From: Nymphaea colorata
Lineage: Eukaryota > Streptophyta > Magnoliopsida > Nymphaeales > Nymphaeaceae
DNA: 64,000 nt
Assembly (NCBI RefSeq): GCF_008831285.2
Contig: NC_045149.1
Span: 6,129,500 to 6,193,499, forward strand
Direction of reading: 5' to 3'
Each line of letters begins with the position of its first letter. Positions within the stretch are counted from its first letter, which is position 1. Of the stretch, positions 42,280 through 55,935 are shown piece after piece. The position numbers and the translations under genes are program-made. The notes below the pieces were generated by a model. The model saw only the letters and a list, made by a program, of their open reading frames with translations. It did no database searches and was not told where the DNA came from.

Positions 42280-44690
42280 AAAGATTAAATCAGAAAGTGG
42301 GCAGAGCTGCTTTTTTTGTATTTATTTAGATAAGAAACATATCCTAAAGTTTAGCTTGGAAAACCTCATAGCAGTGGGTGACGAATATTATTGGAGATGG
42401 CAAAAATTTATGACTACAAAGAATCATCAGTAATTAGAGCCCGAACTTTTCACCTTAAACAGATTGGACGCATAGGGTTGAGAACAATGCAAGAAGTAAA
42501 TGAAGGTGTTGTATTACGTACACATGCAATCTATAATAATTCGCAGTTAGATGGTAAGATATTTTTAGACCATGGGTGTTCCGAAAGCCTCTTTTTCAGA
42601 GTCTTGGAGAGGAAGTTGTAGTTTGGGTTGGCATATAGTGCCACTTGTCCGATATATTGGGTCATGTGGGATTCTCCCCATTCTCTCCCTTGATCGGCTT
42701 ATACTCTCTTTAGCCTAAGAAAGATCGATTGAATCATCAAACAAATTCATTCGTTCGAAGTGTGAAATGTGCAAATGGATCAATTGGTTTGAAAAACAAA
42801 TATTATTATTTTATTAATTAAAATAATTAATGATTGACTTGGAACAATAAAAACACTGGTAATTAAACCAAACTGGAAAGAAGAAGGAAAACCATAACCT
42901 GAAGGGCAAGAAGGGAGGGTTAATTTGTTAATTAGGAGCGTTGAGAGAGGGGAAGAGATGCCCAAGAAGCTCACGCTCTTCCATATCTCCCTGGTCCATG
43001 TTGGGATTGAGTGTGGGTGCAGTGCATCGTCAACTTGGTGCCACACCCTATCCTATTAGGCCAAAGGACTCGAACTGGCGAGTTATGCATGTTTTGTTTC
43101 TTCATTTATATTTCTCTCATTTTTGGTGTTTTCTTTACCTTTTCTTTACATAATTTGTAAGATTAGATTGCTGAAATTTTCCTGTTCCCAAGCCAATGGC
43201 TGGTTTACTATTTACTAGTGCCAAACTCCATTGATTGACCTCCAATTAGGGGCAAACGGAAGGGAAGCTGGGGAAGGCGCGCTAGTATGGACCATGGACT
43301 CCACCCACATTTTGAGGAAAAAAATTATACTTACATTTTTTAGAACTTTTAATTTGACATATGTAAAAATTTTGAAATATATTGTTTGGTCGCTGTACAA
43401 ATTTTTTAAACTGTGGCTCTGCCGTTGCCTTCAAGTCCTTGAGGCTTTGAACTTTTTACGAAAAGCTTCTGTTTCCACCACTGCCTAGAAAGCCTTGAGG
43501 CGTGAACCTTTTACATGTGCCGAGTACCCTATAGTAATAATCTTAATATAGTAGAACTAACTATATTTATTGGCAAAAGTAAAAAAAAAAAAAAAAAAAA
43601 TCACGTTGAGGATCACCGTTGGGATAACTGAGGTCATTAAGTGCTAAATCTTGTCGATTCCCTCCCTTGTTGAAATCAGAAAAGAACAGAAACCAAGTAC
43701 GAACCATAAAAGTGGGGTCTTGGTTCATTTATTATGGACCTTATTTTCAGTCATAAATTCGCTCCGCGATGTACGGTTGATGTTGCATCAGATTATTTAG
43801 ATATAATTTCTTTCACTGTTTTAAATGAACTTAAATAACTCAGTCATGCGGTTAGGTCGATTTAGACACATGACATAATATTGTAGCTATATCCGTGAAG
43901 ACACCTGGACAACCGACCTCCCCTGCAGCCGCTTGGTTGTCATTTGACAGTGAGCGATGCAATTGAATAAAGGTTCAAATAATATGTTTCCAAACACTGA
44001 AACTTTGAAACTTCCAAACACTGAAACGTCAATTTTTTGTTCCTGTGATGTAAAAGAGAGGTTACTGATGTGAAAGTTCAAACACAGTGAGGGTGATATC
44101 TTGAAGCACCTAAAGCAGGAATGTTCAACCTTTTCATTGGAAATCAGGAATTGACTCCTTTTCCAACTAAAAGAATGTTATAAAATTAAAAGTTTTCGTT
44201 GGTTTAAAACTGTAAATTTAATTTGAGTTCTATGTTAATTTCTTAATAGCTGGTGCCAGTTTCAGTGAAAATTTAATAAAGAAGTTTTCCCTAAAATACA
44301 AGTAGAAATTCCTCACCAATTTTACACTTACTATCTCTATTAATAAGTGGTACTAATAAGTGGTGTGGTCGGGTCGAATCCATCGCGAATGAGATTTCAA
44401 ATTATCAAGATCCAAATATAAAAACAATCTGTTTGGACATTTATTCAAGTTGCTTGTATTATGAGAAATTGGTGGCCTATATATATTATATATGCAAGCT
44501 GGAATTATAATGTATTGGCATAAATACAAGCCGAACGTTCAATTTATTGCAATATTGAAAACCTCACCTAACGCAAGGGGCACGGTCTTGTGGCCAGTTT
44601 CTCCAACCCCAGGCACTGTAAATGCTTCCACTTGTGCAAAGAGTTGATGATGCCAATAGAAGAATCACCATAAGGTACTGACACCCCATA
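42280..44690. other. No gene recognised; A20 tract at 43,581-43,600
   Basis: Frames at 42,391-42,621 (76 codons, plus) and 42,780-43,046 (minus) have no known motif. A run of 20 A at 43,581 follows two imperfect copies of CCTTGAGGC.TTGAAC..TTTTAC (about 43,437 and 43,493). It may mark a retroposon tail. Confidence 0.35.
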
Positions 44691-44706
44691 AGATATATCA
44701 TATCAT

Positions 44707-44708
<2 letters not shown>

Positions 44709-44767
<59 letters not shown>
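44709..44767 (+). repeat. (TA)n(TG)n microsatellite
   Basis: About 19 TA units followed by about 10 TG units. Confidence 0.95.
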
Positions 44768-44769
44768 TG

Positions 44770-45865
44770 GAAATTCATTAGGTACTTCTGTACCTAGACA
44801 CAAGGTAGCAAAAAGTTTATATAATGTCATAAATCTTTTTCAAAAACTAAAGTATATGACAAAGGACATTGGGCACAGCCAGAATATATAATTGGGTTGT
44901 TAAATATTATTTACAAGGCATTTTGTCTAAATGTAACTCATGTCAGTGGAGTTAATTAGTTTGTTCCGAACAAGTCAAAACATTGAAATTAACTAGAGAG
45001 GCCCTGTAGATACTTTTATATAACTGGAGGGTTGTAAGGATCCGTAGAGCAACTCAACAGATGGCTCATACTCAAAAGGTCTGAGGTTTGAATTCCTTAG
45101 TCGCCACTCCTTTAGGTTGTAAAAAGTGGCAAACACAATACCCAAGTTAAAAGATGTATCATAAGTCCTTCCAAGCTCCGAAGCAAGTCAGAATATTGAA
45201 GGCGTGAAGGCATGGTCTTGAGAATTTTATGCAATAAAGAGTTTCAGTGTAGTACAGGCATTGAATCTGGAAAAAAATACCATTTTTTTAATTGATTTTT
45301 TTAAATGAAAAAATTAAATAAAAAGTTTAAAATATTTTAAAATATTAAAAGAATAGTGTGTATAACAGTGACGATGAGCATCTTTTGCAGCACCAAGATT
45401 TAACATATTCAATTGGCACTACTCAATAATTGTTTATAATGTATATGCACGGCTTGCAGTTTGATCGAACTTCTCATCATTTCATCTCCAACTACTTGGT
45501 CTAAATCTGCATCATTTGGTCCCATGTTTCCATTTATTATCACTCATAACTCTTCTCCAACTTGACAGGGGGATCGAGGTATCATTTATTTTTCATGGAC
45601 CACATCACACACATCACTGTCTTATTTAACATGGTTCCATATATAGACCAGACTTACCTTGATCAGACCCAGTGGATATGACAATTGATCTCAGTCTCTG
45701 CCCTAAGAGCTTTCTTTGCTGAAACTGGTTATAAGCACCACCCTTTTGTACGATTTCTTCGTATATTGGTGTAAAATGACCAACATACCCTAAGTCTGAC
45801 AGTTCAAAAGCTCTCATATGGACAAAAGATGAAAAGTATTGGAAATATAAAATTCTAAAAGTCCA
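44770..45865. other. No gene recognised; weak tRNA-like (SINE?) segment at 45,030-45,115
   Basis: GTAGAGCAACTCAACAGATGG..GGTCTGAGGTTTGAATTCC has the look of a decayed tRNA-derived SINE head. The GGTTTGAATTCC part resembles a B box with one extra base, and the A box is poor. The rest is AT-rich sequence without features. Confidence 0.3.
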
Positions 45866-46597
45866 TTTTCTAAAATGACTAAAATGTCTTTTGTGCATAT
45901 GCGCTTCTGCACATGGGTGGTGCAAGCAAATCGGTCTATGTTTCAACCGTGTGCCATTTTACAGCATCAGTATAAGGTGAATTTGGAGAGGGTGAAAAAA
46001 TTTGCAAAGTTAGACTCTTCTCATGAGCATTCACCTTTCCATGATGCTAAAACAACCATAAGACTATATATATATACATAAACAGAAAATTTGGATCTTC
46101 ATTGACCTATTATTCGAGACTGGTCCACCTATTATTCAAGTTTGCTATTATTGTAAAGAGTAGGGCATTATTATAAACTAAATTCAATAATTTTCTTCCT
46201 TTCTCTTCTTATCCAAAGAGGTTTTGTATAGTAGTTCATTTCCCTTCCTTTCCCACCCTATCATTAATAGCTACCTCTATTTTCTTTCCCTTATTTTCCA
46301 TCCTTTATTATCTTTTCCTTTCCATCCTTTCCATCCATCCAAACATAGTGTATGATTGTAAGATTTACAACTACCTAATGGGGTTTCTGTGGGGTGTTTG
46401 CCCCACTGAGCCTGCTTTTTGAAACTTTAGTTCAGTGTTGAAACTTAGTGAACTTTGATCCAGTTATATGAGGTAGCCCCACTAGATCCAAGTCACTACC
46501 CTATGATTAATTGAAAATTTGTTAATAATGTATTTGGAGTCACATGTGCCTCGCTCTTAGTATTAGCTTCCCTCTCTCTGTGCAACCAACCAGCTTG

Positions 46598-46697
<100 letters not shown>

Positions 46698-47483
46698 TAC
46701 TCCGCCTTTTTCCCTTTAGTGTGCCGTGATAGCATCTCACTGATTTTTAATATACCATTACTTCCACATGACCTTTTGCAGAAATTTAGCTGTAGTATTC
46801 TTAATTATGAAACTAAATACCATCATGCACGGGAAAACTACCACCTCTAGTTGCTAGTATTCCCTTCCTGTGGGAGTACCCAAAGAACGAAGCCTGATCT
46901 TGCGCAGCTTTCATTTAGCAGACTGCCTTTTCTTCTTAACAGATGCATCTGCAGGGATACTGAGAGACAAGATAGCAGAAAGGTAAAGCGCTTGCAATTG
47001 GCTAGGGTCGTCAACTGGTCAGACATATCTAACTATTTTTTTGAATTTAAAATCAATTAAATGTGTTTGGTAGTAAGATCTGATAATTTATTGGACTCGA
47101 ATATGTATGTGGTTTGACAAATGAATCTGAGTTTGAGATCTGATTAGGATCACATAAAGGTCCATACTGCAGTTCACATACAGAAATTGGGTCTTCTGCC
47201 AGTTGGATCTGAATTCGGTTTCAAAACTTAAGTGTGACCTTGAATCGTATACAAGATCTAAGCAGGTTAGATTTGTTAAAGATAGAGCTTACCCTCTGTT
47301 TAAACCCTTTACATCCTTGCTTACTATTGTATTTGAACTACAAGATAACATGGTATATAAGTCAATGGCAGCAAACTTCACCAGCTGGTTAGAGGACTGG
47401 ACCATAATCACTAAGAAACTCGCTTGCTTTTTCTAAAGTTGGCTTCCTCATGTTCCTTCCACCTTTTCACATCTATTCAAAAG

Positions 47484-47621
47484 GGGTGTTTGGTAATAGG
47501 AATGCTGCGTTCTTTGGAGTACAGAATTCTATGAATGTGTTCCATGCATGTGACGAAGAAGGGACGCATTCAAAGAACAGCTCTGGTTCCAAAGAACGCA
47601 ACGTTCTTGTTACTAAATCCT
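47484..47621. mobile_element. Small Tourist-like MITE in duplication unit 1
   Basis: GGGTGTTTGGTAATAGGAA..TGCGTTCTTTGGA at the left is mirrored by GGATTTAGTAACAAGAACG..TGCGTTCTTTGGA read from the right, a 138-bp palindromic element. The terminus resembles PIF/Harbinger MITEs. Target duplication is not clear. Confidence 0.6.
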
Positions 47622-48149
47622 CTTAAGTAGGATCTTACTTTTTCAATGTTCGGGTTCCTTTATTTGTTTCACAGGTTGGTTCTGCGTCCTTGTTTCCATT
47701 TATTTGGTAACTATGAGTTAGATTTGCAATCTTCAAGGACAGAAAGGGCCGCAAATTCAATATTAATTTGGAATGCGTCTATACTGACAAATCTGCACGC
47801 AACGACTTCTGCCTCACCTTATCTTGCCTAGGATTATCAATATCAATGCATACGTATTGGTCCATATATCAACTGATACATATTATGTCAAACCTTAACT
47901 GAAATTGTGTATGAAAAAGCAAGGGCTGAGGTATCGGTAGATAAGCTGCTGGGATAAGAAAAATTAGTACAAGCATTAGGCTGTGTCGTATTGGACAGTA
48001 TGTCCCAATCAGCTATATCCTTTTGCTGAAGGATATAGTTGATGGAGCCATTTGGTAATGAGGACAGTAACAAACGAAATCTTACGGCACAGTTTATCAA
48101 ATGACCCCACATTTAACAATGTTAACAACTAATAAGGCTGGCATGGTCG

Positions 48150-48320
48150 GGTCCTTTTGTTTTTGTTCTGAGCAGCCACTGGAGAAGGACAGGTAGCAAA
48201 AGCAACAGACTGACCTGTAGTCTGAACAGTAACTACAGCAGATCCAATAGTCCGGGGGCCTACCATTTGAGTAACTTCATGTGGCTATCTTCTATAAGGC
48301 ATCGCTCCTGAGAAGGATAA
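48150..48320 (-). pseudogene. Coding-like remnant, unit 1 copy
   Basis: Homologous to 51,780-52,020. The minus strand keeps pieces of an Ala/Ser/Val-rich peptide (about SVAFATCPSPVAAQN). The upstream half found in unit 2 is missing, so a deletion or insertion boundary lies at about 48,160. Confidence 0.35.
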
Positions 48321-48649
48321 TGACACCATGGGCGCAGGTTGGAATCAAACAAGGAGCAATGAAATTTGAAAAAACTTATGCAACAGGTACGCACCTTTAT
48401 AGCAGCAGCCTCACACCATGACCACAGGTTCAAAGCTTGACCACAGGTTGAAAATCAAACGAGGGGCAATAAAAATTGAAAAAACATGTATAACAAGCAG
48501 GGATGGAGGTAGGTGTGGGCAACTTGCCCACACAGATCCACAAAAATTTCCTACTTTTGTATTGATACTTTGGAGAAATTTTCTTCATTTATATACTGGA
48601 AAATTTTATAATTAGTGTCACTTAGCCAAAATTTTCTCTCTGCCTTAGA

Positions 48650-48800
48650 CAACAAGAAAACTACATTTATAGCAGTAGCCAAAACCATCGGTAAAAACAC
48701 TAAAAACCGTTGCTACATCCATTTAAATTAGGCTTTCGATTTGTGTTCCATTGTCGCTGGAAAAAAGCAACGCTTCAAATGGTGATCATGAACAGTATAA
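48650..48800 (+). repeat. CACTA-subterminal-like segment, unit 1
   Basis: GACAACAAGAAAACTACATTTATAGCAG, followed by ACCATCGGTAAAAACACTAA and ACCGTTGCTAC, resembles CACTA ends (CACTACAAGAAAA plus CGGTAAAAA repeats). The terminal CACTA itself is degraded. The copy in unit 2 (52,365-52,500) is similar. Confidence 0.4.
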
Positions 48801-50223
48801 AGATTTTGATATTTTATTTAGGCGACAGCCCCGAAAAGCCACATACTTTTAAGGGATAGTTTGATAGCAAGAACACTCTGTAAGTATCCCATAAATCTAT
48901 CTCAAAAATTGGAGAGTTTCATTAAACAATATTTTTAATGTCCGATGAACCTGCCCCAATTTTTGGGGTAGATGATAAGATACTCACAAATTGTAAACGA
49001 CTTATAAACCAGTTTTATAATTAACTAACAAATCAACATTCATTAGCCACAGTAAAGTATAGTCGGTATCTTTGCTTTCAGTAAATTGAAATGTAATCAG
49101 TTGAAAGTATAATTTAGATATGAATACAAGGGCCACCAAGAAATCTAAAATCATATATAATTTCTCTTATCTAAAACATATGCGATTGGATTCATATTGG
49201 GAATATGTTTAGTTTTAAATAAATATTGGACCCCAATTTTTGAAAATCGGCCAGATTTTGCTTAAAAATTTGGATTTATATTTGGATATGAATGTAAAAG
49301 TCAGATTCATGAGATTGTAAAATCGGATTTCAACTTCGGCTTCTGACTTGATTTTTACAATGACTAAAATACCCCCGATGTATTTTGTGTATATGTGCTT
49401 GTGCACGGGGTGGTGCATGAATGTCTGTGTATGTTTCAACTGTGCGCCATTTACCTATATATATATTCCCCTTGTTACTATCTTTTAGTGTGCTGTGATA
49501 GTTTGCCACTCTCATTGTTAATATTGCATGACTTCCACATGAGCTTTTGCATTTGCTAACGTAGCCCTTTTTTTTCCCTCTTTTCATTCGAAGAGGGTAA
49601 TTTTGTCTTTTCATGCACCAAATATTCTTTACTCTGTACTCTACATTGGCAGTTCCTGGTGCTGCTAATGCTTTTTATTTTAAGCAGAAATTTAACTGCA
49701 GTACTTTTTCTTATGAAACTAAATACCGTCATGCTTGAGAAAACTACCACCTACTTAGCTAGTTCTATTTAAGTTATTTGCGAGTGGCTAGGGCCGTAGA
49801 TGGGTCAGATATATCTAACTATTTATTTGAGTCTTAAATAAATTAAATGCGTTTAGTACAAAGAATTAGATCTTATAATGAATTGGACTGGGATTTGGGA
49901 TGTGGTTTCACAAGTGAACCTGAATCTGATAACATGCTGCAGTTCACATATAAAAATTGAGTCTTCTGCCAGTTGGGTCTGGATTCGGTTTCAAAACGCA
50001 AGTGTGACCTTGAATCGTATACGGGATCTGAACAGGTTAGATTTGTTAAAGGTAGAGCTTGACCTCGGTTTGAACTAGAAGATAAAATGTTATATGAGCC
50101 AATGGCAGCAAATTTCACCAACTGGTTAAAGGGCTGGAGCATAGTTAGTAAGAAACTCGCTTCTGTTTTTTAAATTGGCATCCTCATGTTCCTTTCGATT
50201 CCTGTTTCTCATCTATTTTTACA

Positions 50224-50363
50224 GGGTGTTTGGTAATAGGAACACTGGGGTGCCGAATTCTATAAATGTGTGCTATGCATAATTGTGTTGGAAAGATGAG
50301 ACACGTCAATGGAACACTACTAGTACTGGTTCCAAAGAACGCAACGCTCTTCTTACTAAACCC
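50224..50363. mobile_element. Small Tourist-like MITE in duplication unit 2
   Basis: Starts GGGTGTTTGGTAATAGGAAC and ends TTCTTACTAAACCC. Orthologous to 47,484-47,621, so the insertion predates the duplication. Confidence 0.6.
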
Positions 50364-51779
50364 TCTTAATTAGAATCTTATCTTTTTCAATGTTTGGGTT
50401 CCATCATCCTTATTTCCATTTATTTGGTAACTATGAGTTGGACTTGCAATATTCGAGGCAGAGAAAAAAAGGGTCGCAAATTCAACATTAATTTGGGATG
50501 CATGTCTACTGACGAAATCTAGTGCATGCGACGAGTTCGTGCAACCTTATCTTGTTTACCATTGTCAGTATCACTACATATTTATTTGTCCTTCTATATC
50601 AACTGATACATATTAGATCAAACCTTAACTGAAATTGTGTATTAAAAAACAAGGGACTGAGATATCGGTAGATATTTAAGCAGCAGGTATAGGTAAAATT
50701 TGTACAAGCTTTAGGCCGTCTCATATTGGACAATATAGTTGGGCCCATGCGGACATCAAAAACCTTGTGAAGCCATTTGGTAATGAAAACAGTAACAAAT
50801 TATTTCATGAGTCTAATCTAATCTCATGAAATTATTTCCATTGTGAAATAACCTTACTAATGTTGACAACTAATAAGGCTGATATGGTTGGGTTTTTGTA
50901 CATATCTACTAAGCCAACACACTAGAAATTAAGTTAAGCTAGTGAAAACAGTGTGAACTATTTGCCATTCTGACTGAAATACGAACAATTCATTTTCTGT
51001 GGTGCTAGAGTATGAAGATTCATGTTCAATAATGTCCATCAATTCACTCATTGGCCACCTCCAAAACTGTGGTCAGTTTTTTTTCTTAAGCACGAGTTAC
51101 AAGTTGCAAAAGGCTTGAGCATCGTGAAATGTCATGCGCCAAGGCTTTACCCGTGGCAAGTGGCATGGAAATCCGTGGCAAAAGATACTAGTGGAAATAA
51201 GTTTTGGTATCTTTTTTTATGGTTTTAACAAGGGCGTTGATGCACAAAACTTTCTTTTGTATAGAATATAAATTTCAATATCTGACATCTGGCACATCTA
51301 GATTTATATATATTGAAGTGACTTTGGTTACAAAGCTTATGCATACAATCAAATTTTCCTGACTTACATTCTGTAAGTTTCATTTATACGGCATTTCAGT
51401 TACAGGTTTCATTGTCACCTGGCGCTCTTTAAACTCTTTCCCTAAATTGGGATAATCGGTTCTGAATTTTCTTCAGCAGATCTCACCAGTAACATTCCAG
51501 CTTGACGCAAGATTGTATCATTCGAAGTATTGGATGCCTATTCAGATCGGAACAACAGCTTCTTAGTACGTTAATTTGCTCTCCTCTATAGTTGTATTCT
51601 GCAGTTGTAATGCAACGTAGAACCAGAAGGCATAGAAGAAAACAAAATAACTTGAGATGAATCTAACAGTCCAGCCAATAAAGAAGATCAGCTAACGTAC
51701 TATGTGAACTAAAATGCCCTGTCCATGTACTCATATATCATACATGCATATGCACAACCACAACTTTGAAAGAAAAGAT

Positions 51780-52020
51780 TGGTGTGACTTGAAATCCACA
51801 GCCTGTTCAATCTCCTGCATTTGAACAACTGGAGCTGTTGAAGTAGATGAGGTTGCTCTTGTTGATGCAAGTGATGATATTAATGAGCTGATTCTGAGCA
51901 GCCACTCGAGAAGGAGAGCTAGCAAATGCAACAGACTGACCTGCAGTCTGAACATTTACTACAGGAGATCCAGTTGTCCCAACGCCTACCATTGGAGCAG
52001 CTTGATGTGGCTATGTTCTA
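51780..52020 (-). pseudogene. Coding-like remnant, unit 2 copy
   Basis: The minus strand reads QAAPMVGVGTTGSPVVNVQT, then AGQSVAFASSPSRVAAQNQL. In another frame it continues SSLASTRATSSTSTAPVVQM. Composition (Ala, Ser, Val, Gln) is protein-like and continues over about 80 residues with one frameshift. I do not recognise the family. The flank toward 51,480 has a polypyrimidine stretch with CAG that could be a splice site on the plus strand, which does not support a minus gene. Confidence 0.35.
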
Positions 52021-52671
52021 TAAGGAGTCGCTCCTGATCAGAAGGATAATGACACCATGGCAGCAGGTTGGAAATCAAACAAGGGGCAACGAAAATGCTA
52101 AAAACATGTGGAATAGGAAAGCGCCTTTATAGCTGTAGCCTCGCACCATGAGCACAGGTTGGAAATAAAACGAGGGGCAATAAAAATTAAAAAAAAAACT
52201 TGTGCGGAACGGAGCTGTGGGCAACTGTCCACACGGGTCCACAAAAAATTCTTGATACTTCTGAGGACAATTCGGAGAAATTTTCCTGATTTACATATTG
52301 GTGTTCTTTAAAAATTTTAAAATTTATAACTAGTACCTCTTAGTCAAAATTTCTAGCTCTGTAAAAACACATTTATAGCGGTAGCTAAAACCATCAGTAA
52401 AAACACTAAAAACCATTGCTACAGGCATCTAAATTAGGCTTTCTATTTGTGTTTTGCTTGTCTATGGAAAAATTCAACGGCGTCAAATGGAGATCATGCG
52501 CACATCTAAAGATTTTAGACGATAGTCCCAAAAGACCACATACCTTAAGCTAGTTATAAAATTAACTAATAATTAATTTGCAACAGTAAAGTGTTAACGC
52601 TATCTTTGCTGTCAGTAAATGGAAAAGTAATCAGCCGAAAATATAATTTAGATATGAATACAAAGGCCACC

Positions 52672-52905
52672 AAGGAAATCTAAAACCCTATAAATTAATT
52701 ATTCATATACATCGTGTGGATTCATAGGCCATTGTGGCCCCTTATTGTAGGCGAAGCCAAATTGAATTAGATATTGCAAGCTTGATCCAAGGAAATCTAA
52801 AACCATATAAATTAATTATTCATATACATCATGTGGATTCATAGGCCATTGTGCCCCCTTATTGTAGGCGAAACCAAATTGAATCGGATATCGCAAGCTT
52901 GATCC
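52672..52905 (+). repeat. Two tandem copies of a 117-bp unit
   Basis: AAGGAAATCTAAAACC..GCAAGCTTGATCC at 52,672-52,788 and 52,789-52,905 with about ten mismatches. It lies at the right edge of duplication unit 2. Confidence 0.95.
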
Positions 52906-52909
52906 ACTC

Positions 52910-55215
52910 CTCAAGTTCAGACTTTGTCTGATGCTCCAGAGTCATTAATACATTGAAACATGTGTGTGAGAATATTGGCAATATGCAAACATGACAAGAA
53001 CTACATAAAAACTGCAACACCCGAAAAATGGTCAATGCAATGAGAAGATGGTGAGTCCAGTAATTTAGAAATGAAAAAGTAAAGTATTTGCCTGAAGATC
53101 AAATGAAAAAAATAAATTCAACAAATGTGTGCTTGAAGATTGGACTGAAGCATTTATACGTGCTGAAGATCAAGTCCGAGGAATACGTATGTTTATTTTC
53201 AGTATCATCTCCACTTCAGATAATGACAAATGGGTGACTTCCAAAGCCACCAATGGGTGTTCTATCACTAATGCGCTTTATTATGCATCTCACGTGCTTC
53301 AACTAATAATTTATTGTGTTTGCTACAAAAATGTCTCTAATCATCATCTCTCTCTCTCTCTCTCTCTCTCTCCCTCTCTCCTCCTTTTGCTTCAATAGTA
53401 TGCAAATTTTTATTCTTATTGAATAGTACTAGTTTGCACCTATTTAGGAATGCAAAATTATTGACATTGATATTTATGACTTGTCTAGAAATTAAATATG
53501 AAGCATCAAACTTGAAAATGGATGTCATGGTTTTTCTCAAGGGGGTTGGTGCAATGGATGGGATGGAGGTTGGTAGGTGGCCAATTTCCTTTTCAAGCTC
53601 TTGTGACATCAGTTCCCTATCTAGTAAAAAGGGGGGGTGGGAGGCGCACTTATATGCAAGTTGAAGCATAGAGGAGGCATCATCTTAAGATGTCAAAAGC
53701 AGACATGGATCTTAGGGTGATGATGGGAAGGGTTGGGATTTCAGCTTTCATCCAGGCAGTAGGATGAAATACACCCAAAAAATAGATCTCATGATCTAGG
53801 CATGCAGAATGAAAGCTTAAACTAGGTCTAAAACTTGTGAAGCCGGCCCATGTAGGAACGCAAGTTCAATATCAGAATATTGCAACACAAAGCCCATATG
53901 TACACTTGAGTAATTAGTTAAAGACAGGTGCCTCATGTAAATTTTCTGTCTTCACATTTGTGTGCATAAGAGGTTCGATGTGGAGTAATAAAATAAGAAT
54001 ATGTGTATAATATAACAGTAAGCTAACAATATAGGTGCAGAATTGTGGGTGTATTATCTGATTCAATAACTTGGTTGAACTTGGTCCATCGTCGCATAAT
54101 CACCAAGTCATGGCAGGGTAATTTTTATAGGTGTAGGAAAATATAAATGGTACTACGTGGAGCTGTAAATTCCTATAATGTTCTTGATCAAAACAACAGA
54201 ATTTTGTGCATGTCCTTCACTAGGAAATCTGCATCAAAATTTATCTACTAAAAGAGAACTATAGAAAAAATGCAAATCATAATATAACAGTTTTTATTTT
54301 GGCAGATCACGAATAACTTCAACTCAGACAAACTAGAAAAGGAGAAGCAAATATACTTAAAATTGATGTCGAGTATTAATCCACCTTCTTAAATTAAGGC
54401 TTTCTCCCTTTCATCCTTGATTTTCTTCCAAGGTAGTAGGTAAGCAGCCACTTAAACAATGGGAAAGGCTTGCTTATGAAAGTAAGGCTTGCTTATGAAA
54501 GTTTTGCTATTTCTTGTTAATTTGGAGAAAAACCATGAGGCACTTTTATTGTCATGCATAAAGTCAACATCTTGCAGGCTTGACATTTTTTTTAAAGGAA
54601 GATGTGCAGGTCGCTGAGCATAAAGCTCAGGATGTTGGAGACGTAATCACTTTTGCTATGGATTAGGAATAAGAGTACATTAAATTTTATACAGTTTTTT
54701 ATTATATTGAATTATAATTCATTTATAGATTAGCAAAACATGTATTGATTAATATGACCATGTTTGATGAAAAATAAGAGACCAAAATATTTTGAGCCTT
54801 TGTCTTAAACAGATCTGAAATAGGTTTCTAGCAAAACTTTATGTCCTAAACATGGCCGAGCTATTGGGTGCCCAAATATGGAATTATTTACTAAAGCTAC
54901 CAGACCCAAAATTTATGACATTCCAAGAAAAGGTTAATAGAAGGTTCGGTTGGGGTGAAAGAAGTGAAGGAAGGAGTAATCGTGCTTGATAAGCATTTGT
55001 CAAATAATAACTAAGGGGATTTTCTAAAATAGGATTTTCCAAAATAAAGGGGAAATTGCAGAAAGCAGTGGCAGCATATTTGGATGTACATGTTTTTATG
55101 GAAATTCAATAAGTGTGTTTTTGGAATGCTTGCTTTTCATTTGACCTGTGAGCAACCTAGTTCAAGGGCACTTATGAAATGCCTTTGTTTTTGTTAATTT
55201 GGTGCACTAGGACCC
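52910..55215. other. No gene recognised; CT microsatellite at 53,348-53,392
   Basis: Short frames at 53,129-53,398 and 53,419-53,664 have no known motif, and the first ends in a CT-repeat artefact. A 21-bp tandem (AAGGCTTGCTTATGAAAGT) lies near 54,466-54,503. Nothing else could be supported. Confidence 0.35.
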
Positions 55216-55217
55216 AA

Positions 55218-55222
55218 GCTCA
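55218..55222 (+). other. Target-site duplication GCTCA (left) of copia element 4
   Basis: Identical to 62,537-62,541 immediately after the right LTR. Confidence 0.92.
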
Positions 55223-55599
55223 TGTTAATAAAATAAGTCCAATGTTATGTCAATCAAGAAAGAGTAGAACAGGGGCAGGATTTACGTGGTTCGGCTTGAA
55301 CGCCTACGTCCACGGGAGAAAATCAACAATTTTTCTTATTTCTTCTCTGTGTATTTTTGCACATTGCAGAGTACAATTTATTTAGGTAGCGTTTGATGGC
55401 TGGAAATATGTTTCCGGAAAGAAGTTTCCAGAAATTTATTTCTGGAATTGGTGAATGGGAAATAAATTTCCATATTTCCAAAACCACGTTGTGTTTGTTA
55501 ACTTGGAATTATTTTTTTGGAAACAAATTTCATCATTTGATGGCGAGGGAGGAAGAATCGGTGGAAGTGGTGGAAATAGTGGGTTGTTCTGAAACCCTT

Positions 55600-55935
55600 T
55601 GCAGAGGAGGAGGAGGCAGAAGAAGATGTAGCTGGAGGAGGAAAAAGGGAGTGAGGGAGGAAGCAGGGAGGTGGAGGAAGAAGGGAAGGAGGGAGGAGGA
55701 AGAAGGGAGGAAGAGGAAGAAGGGAGGAAGGGAGGAAGAAGGGAAGGAGGGAGGCAGAGGAAGAAGGGAAGGAGGAAGAAGGAAAAAGGGAAGAAGGGAG
55801 GCGGAGGAGGAGGTGGAAGAAGGGAGGCGGAGGAAGAAGGGAGGGAGGAAGAAGGAAAAAGGGAGGAAGAAGGGAAGGAGGGAGGAGGAAGAAGGGAGGC
55901 GGAGGAGGAGGAGGAGGAAGAAGAAGATGTGGCTG
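55600..55935 (+). repeat. (GGA/GAA)n purine tract of the PIF-like element
   Basis: Nearly pure purine over more than 300 bp. It generates spurious Glu/Lys/Arg-rich and Leu/Pro/Ser-rich frames on the two strands. Confidence 0.95.

Larger units (their letters stand above)
49355..52740 (+). repeat. Segmental duplication, unit 2
   Basis: Same order and direction as unit 1. It contains its own copy of the small MITE, the coding-like remnant and the CACTA-like segment. Divergence is moderate with many small indels, so the duplication is not recent. Confidence 0.9.

Noticed and set aside
45030-45115. Functional tRNA gene
   Set aside because: The A box is poor and the B box has an extra base. No cloverleaf could be drawn. 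At most it is a SINE remnant.
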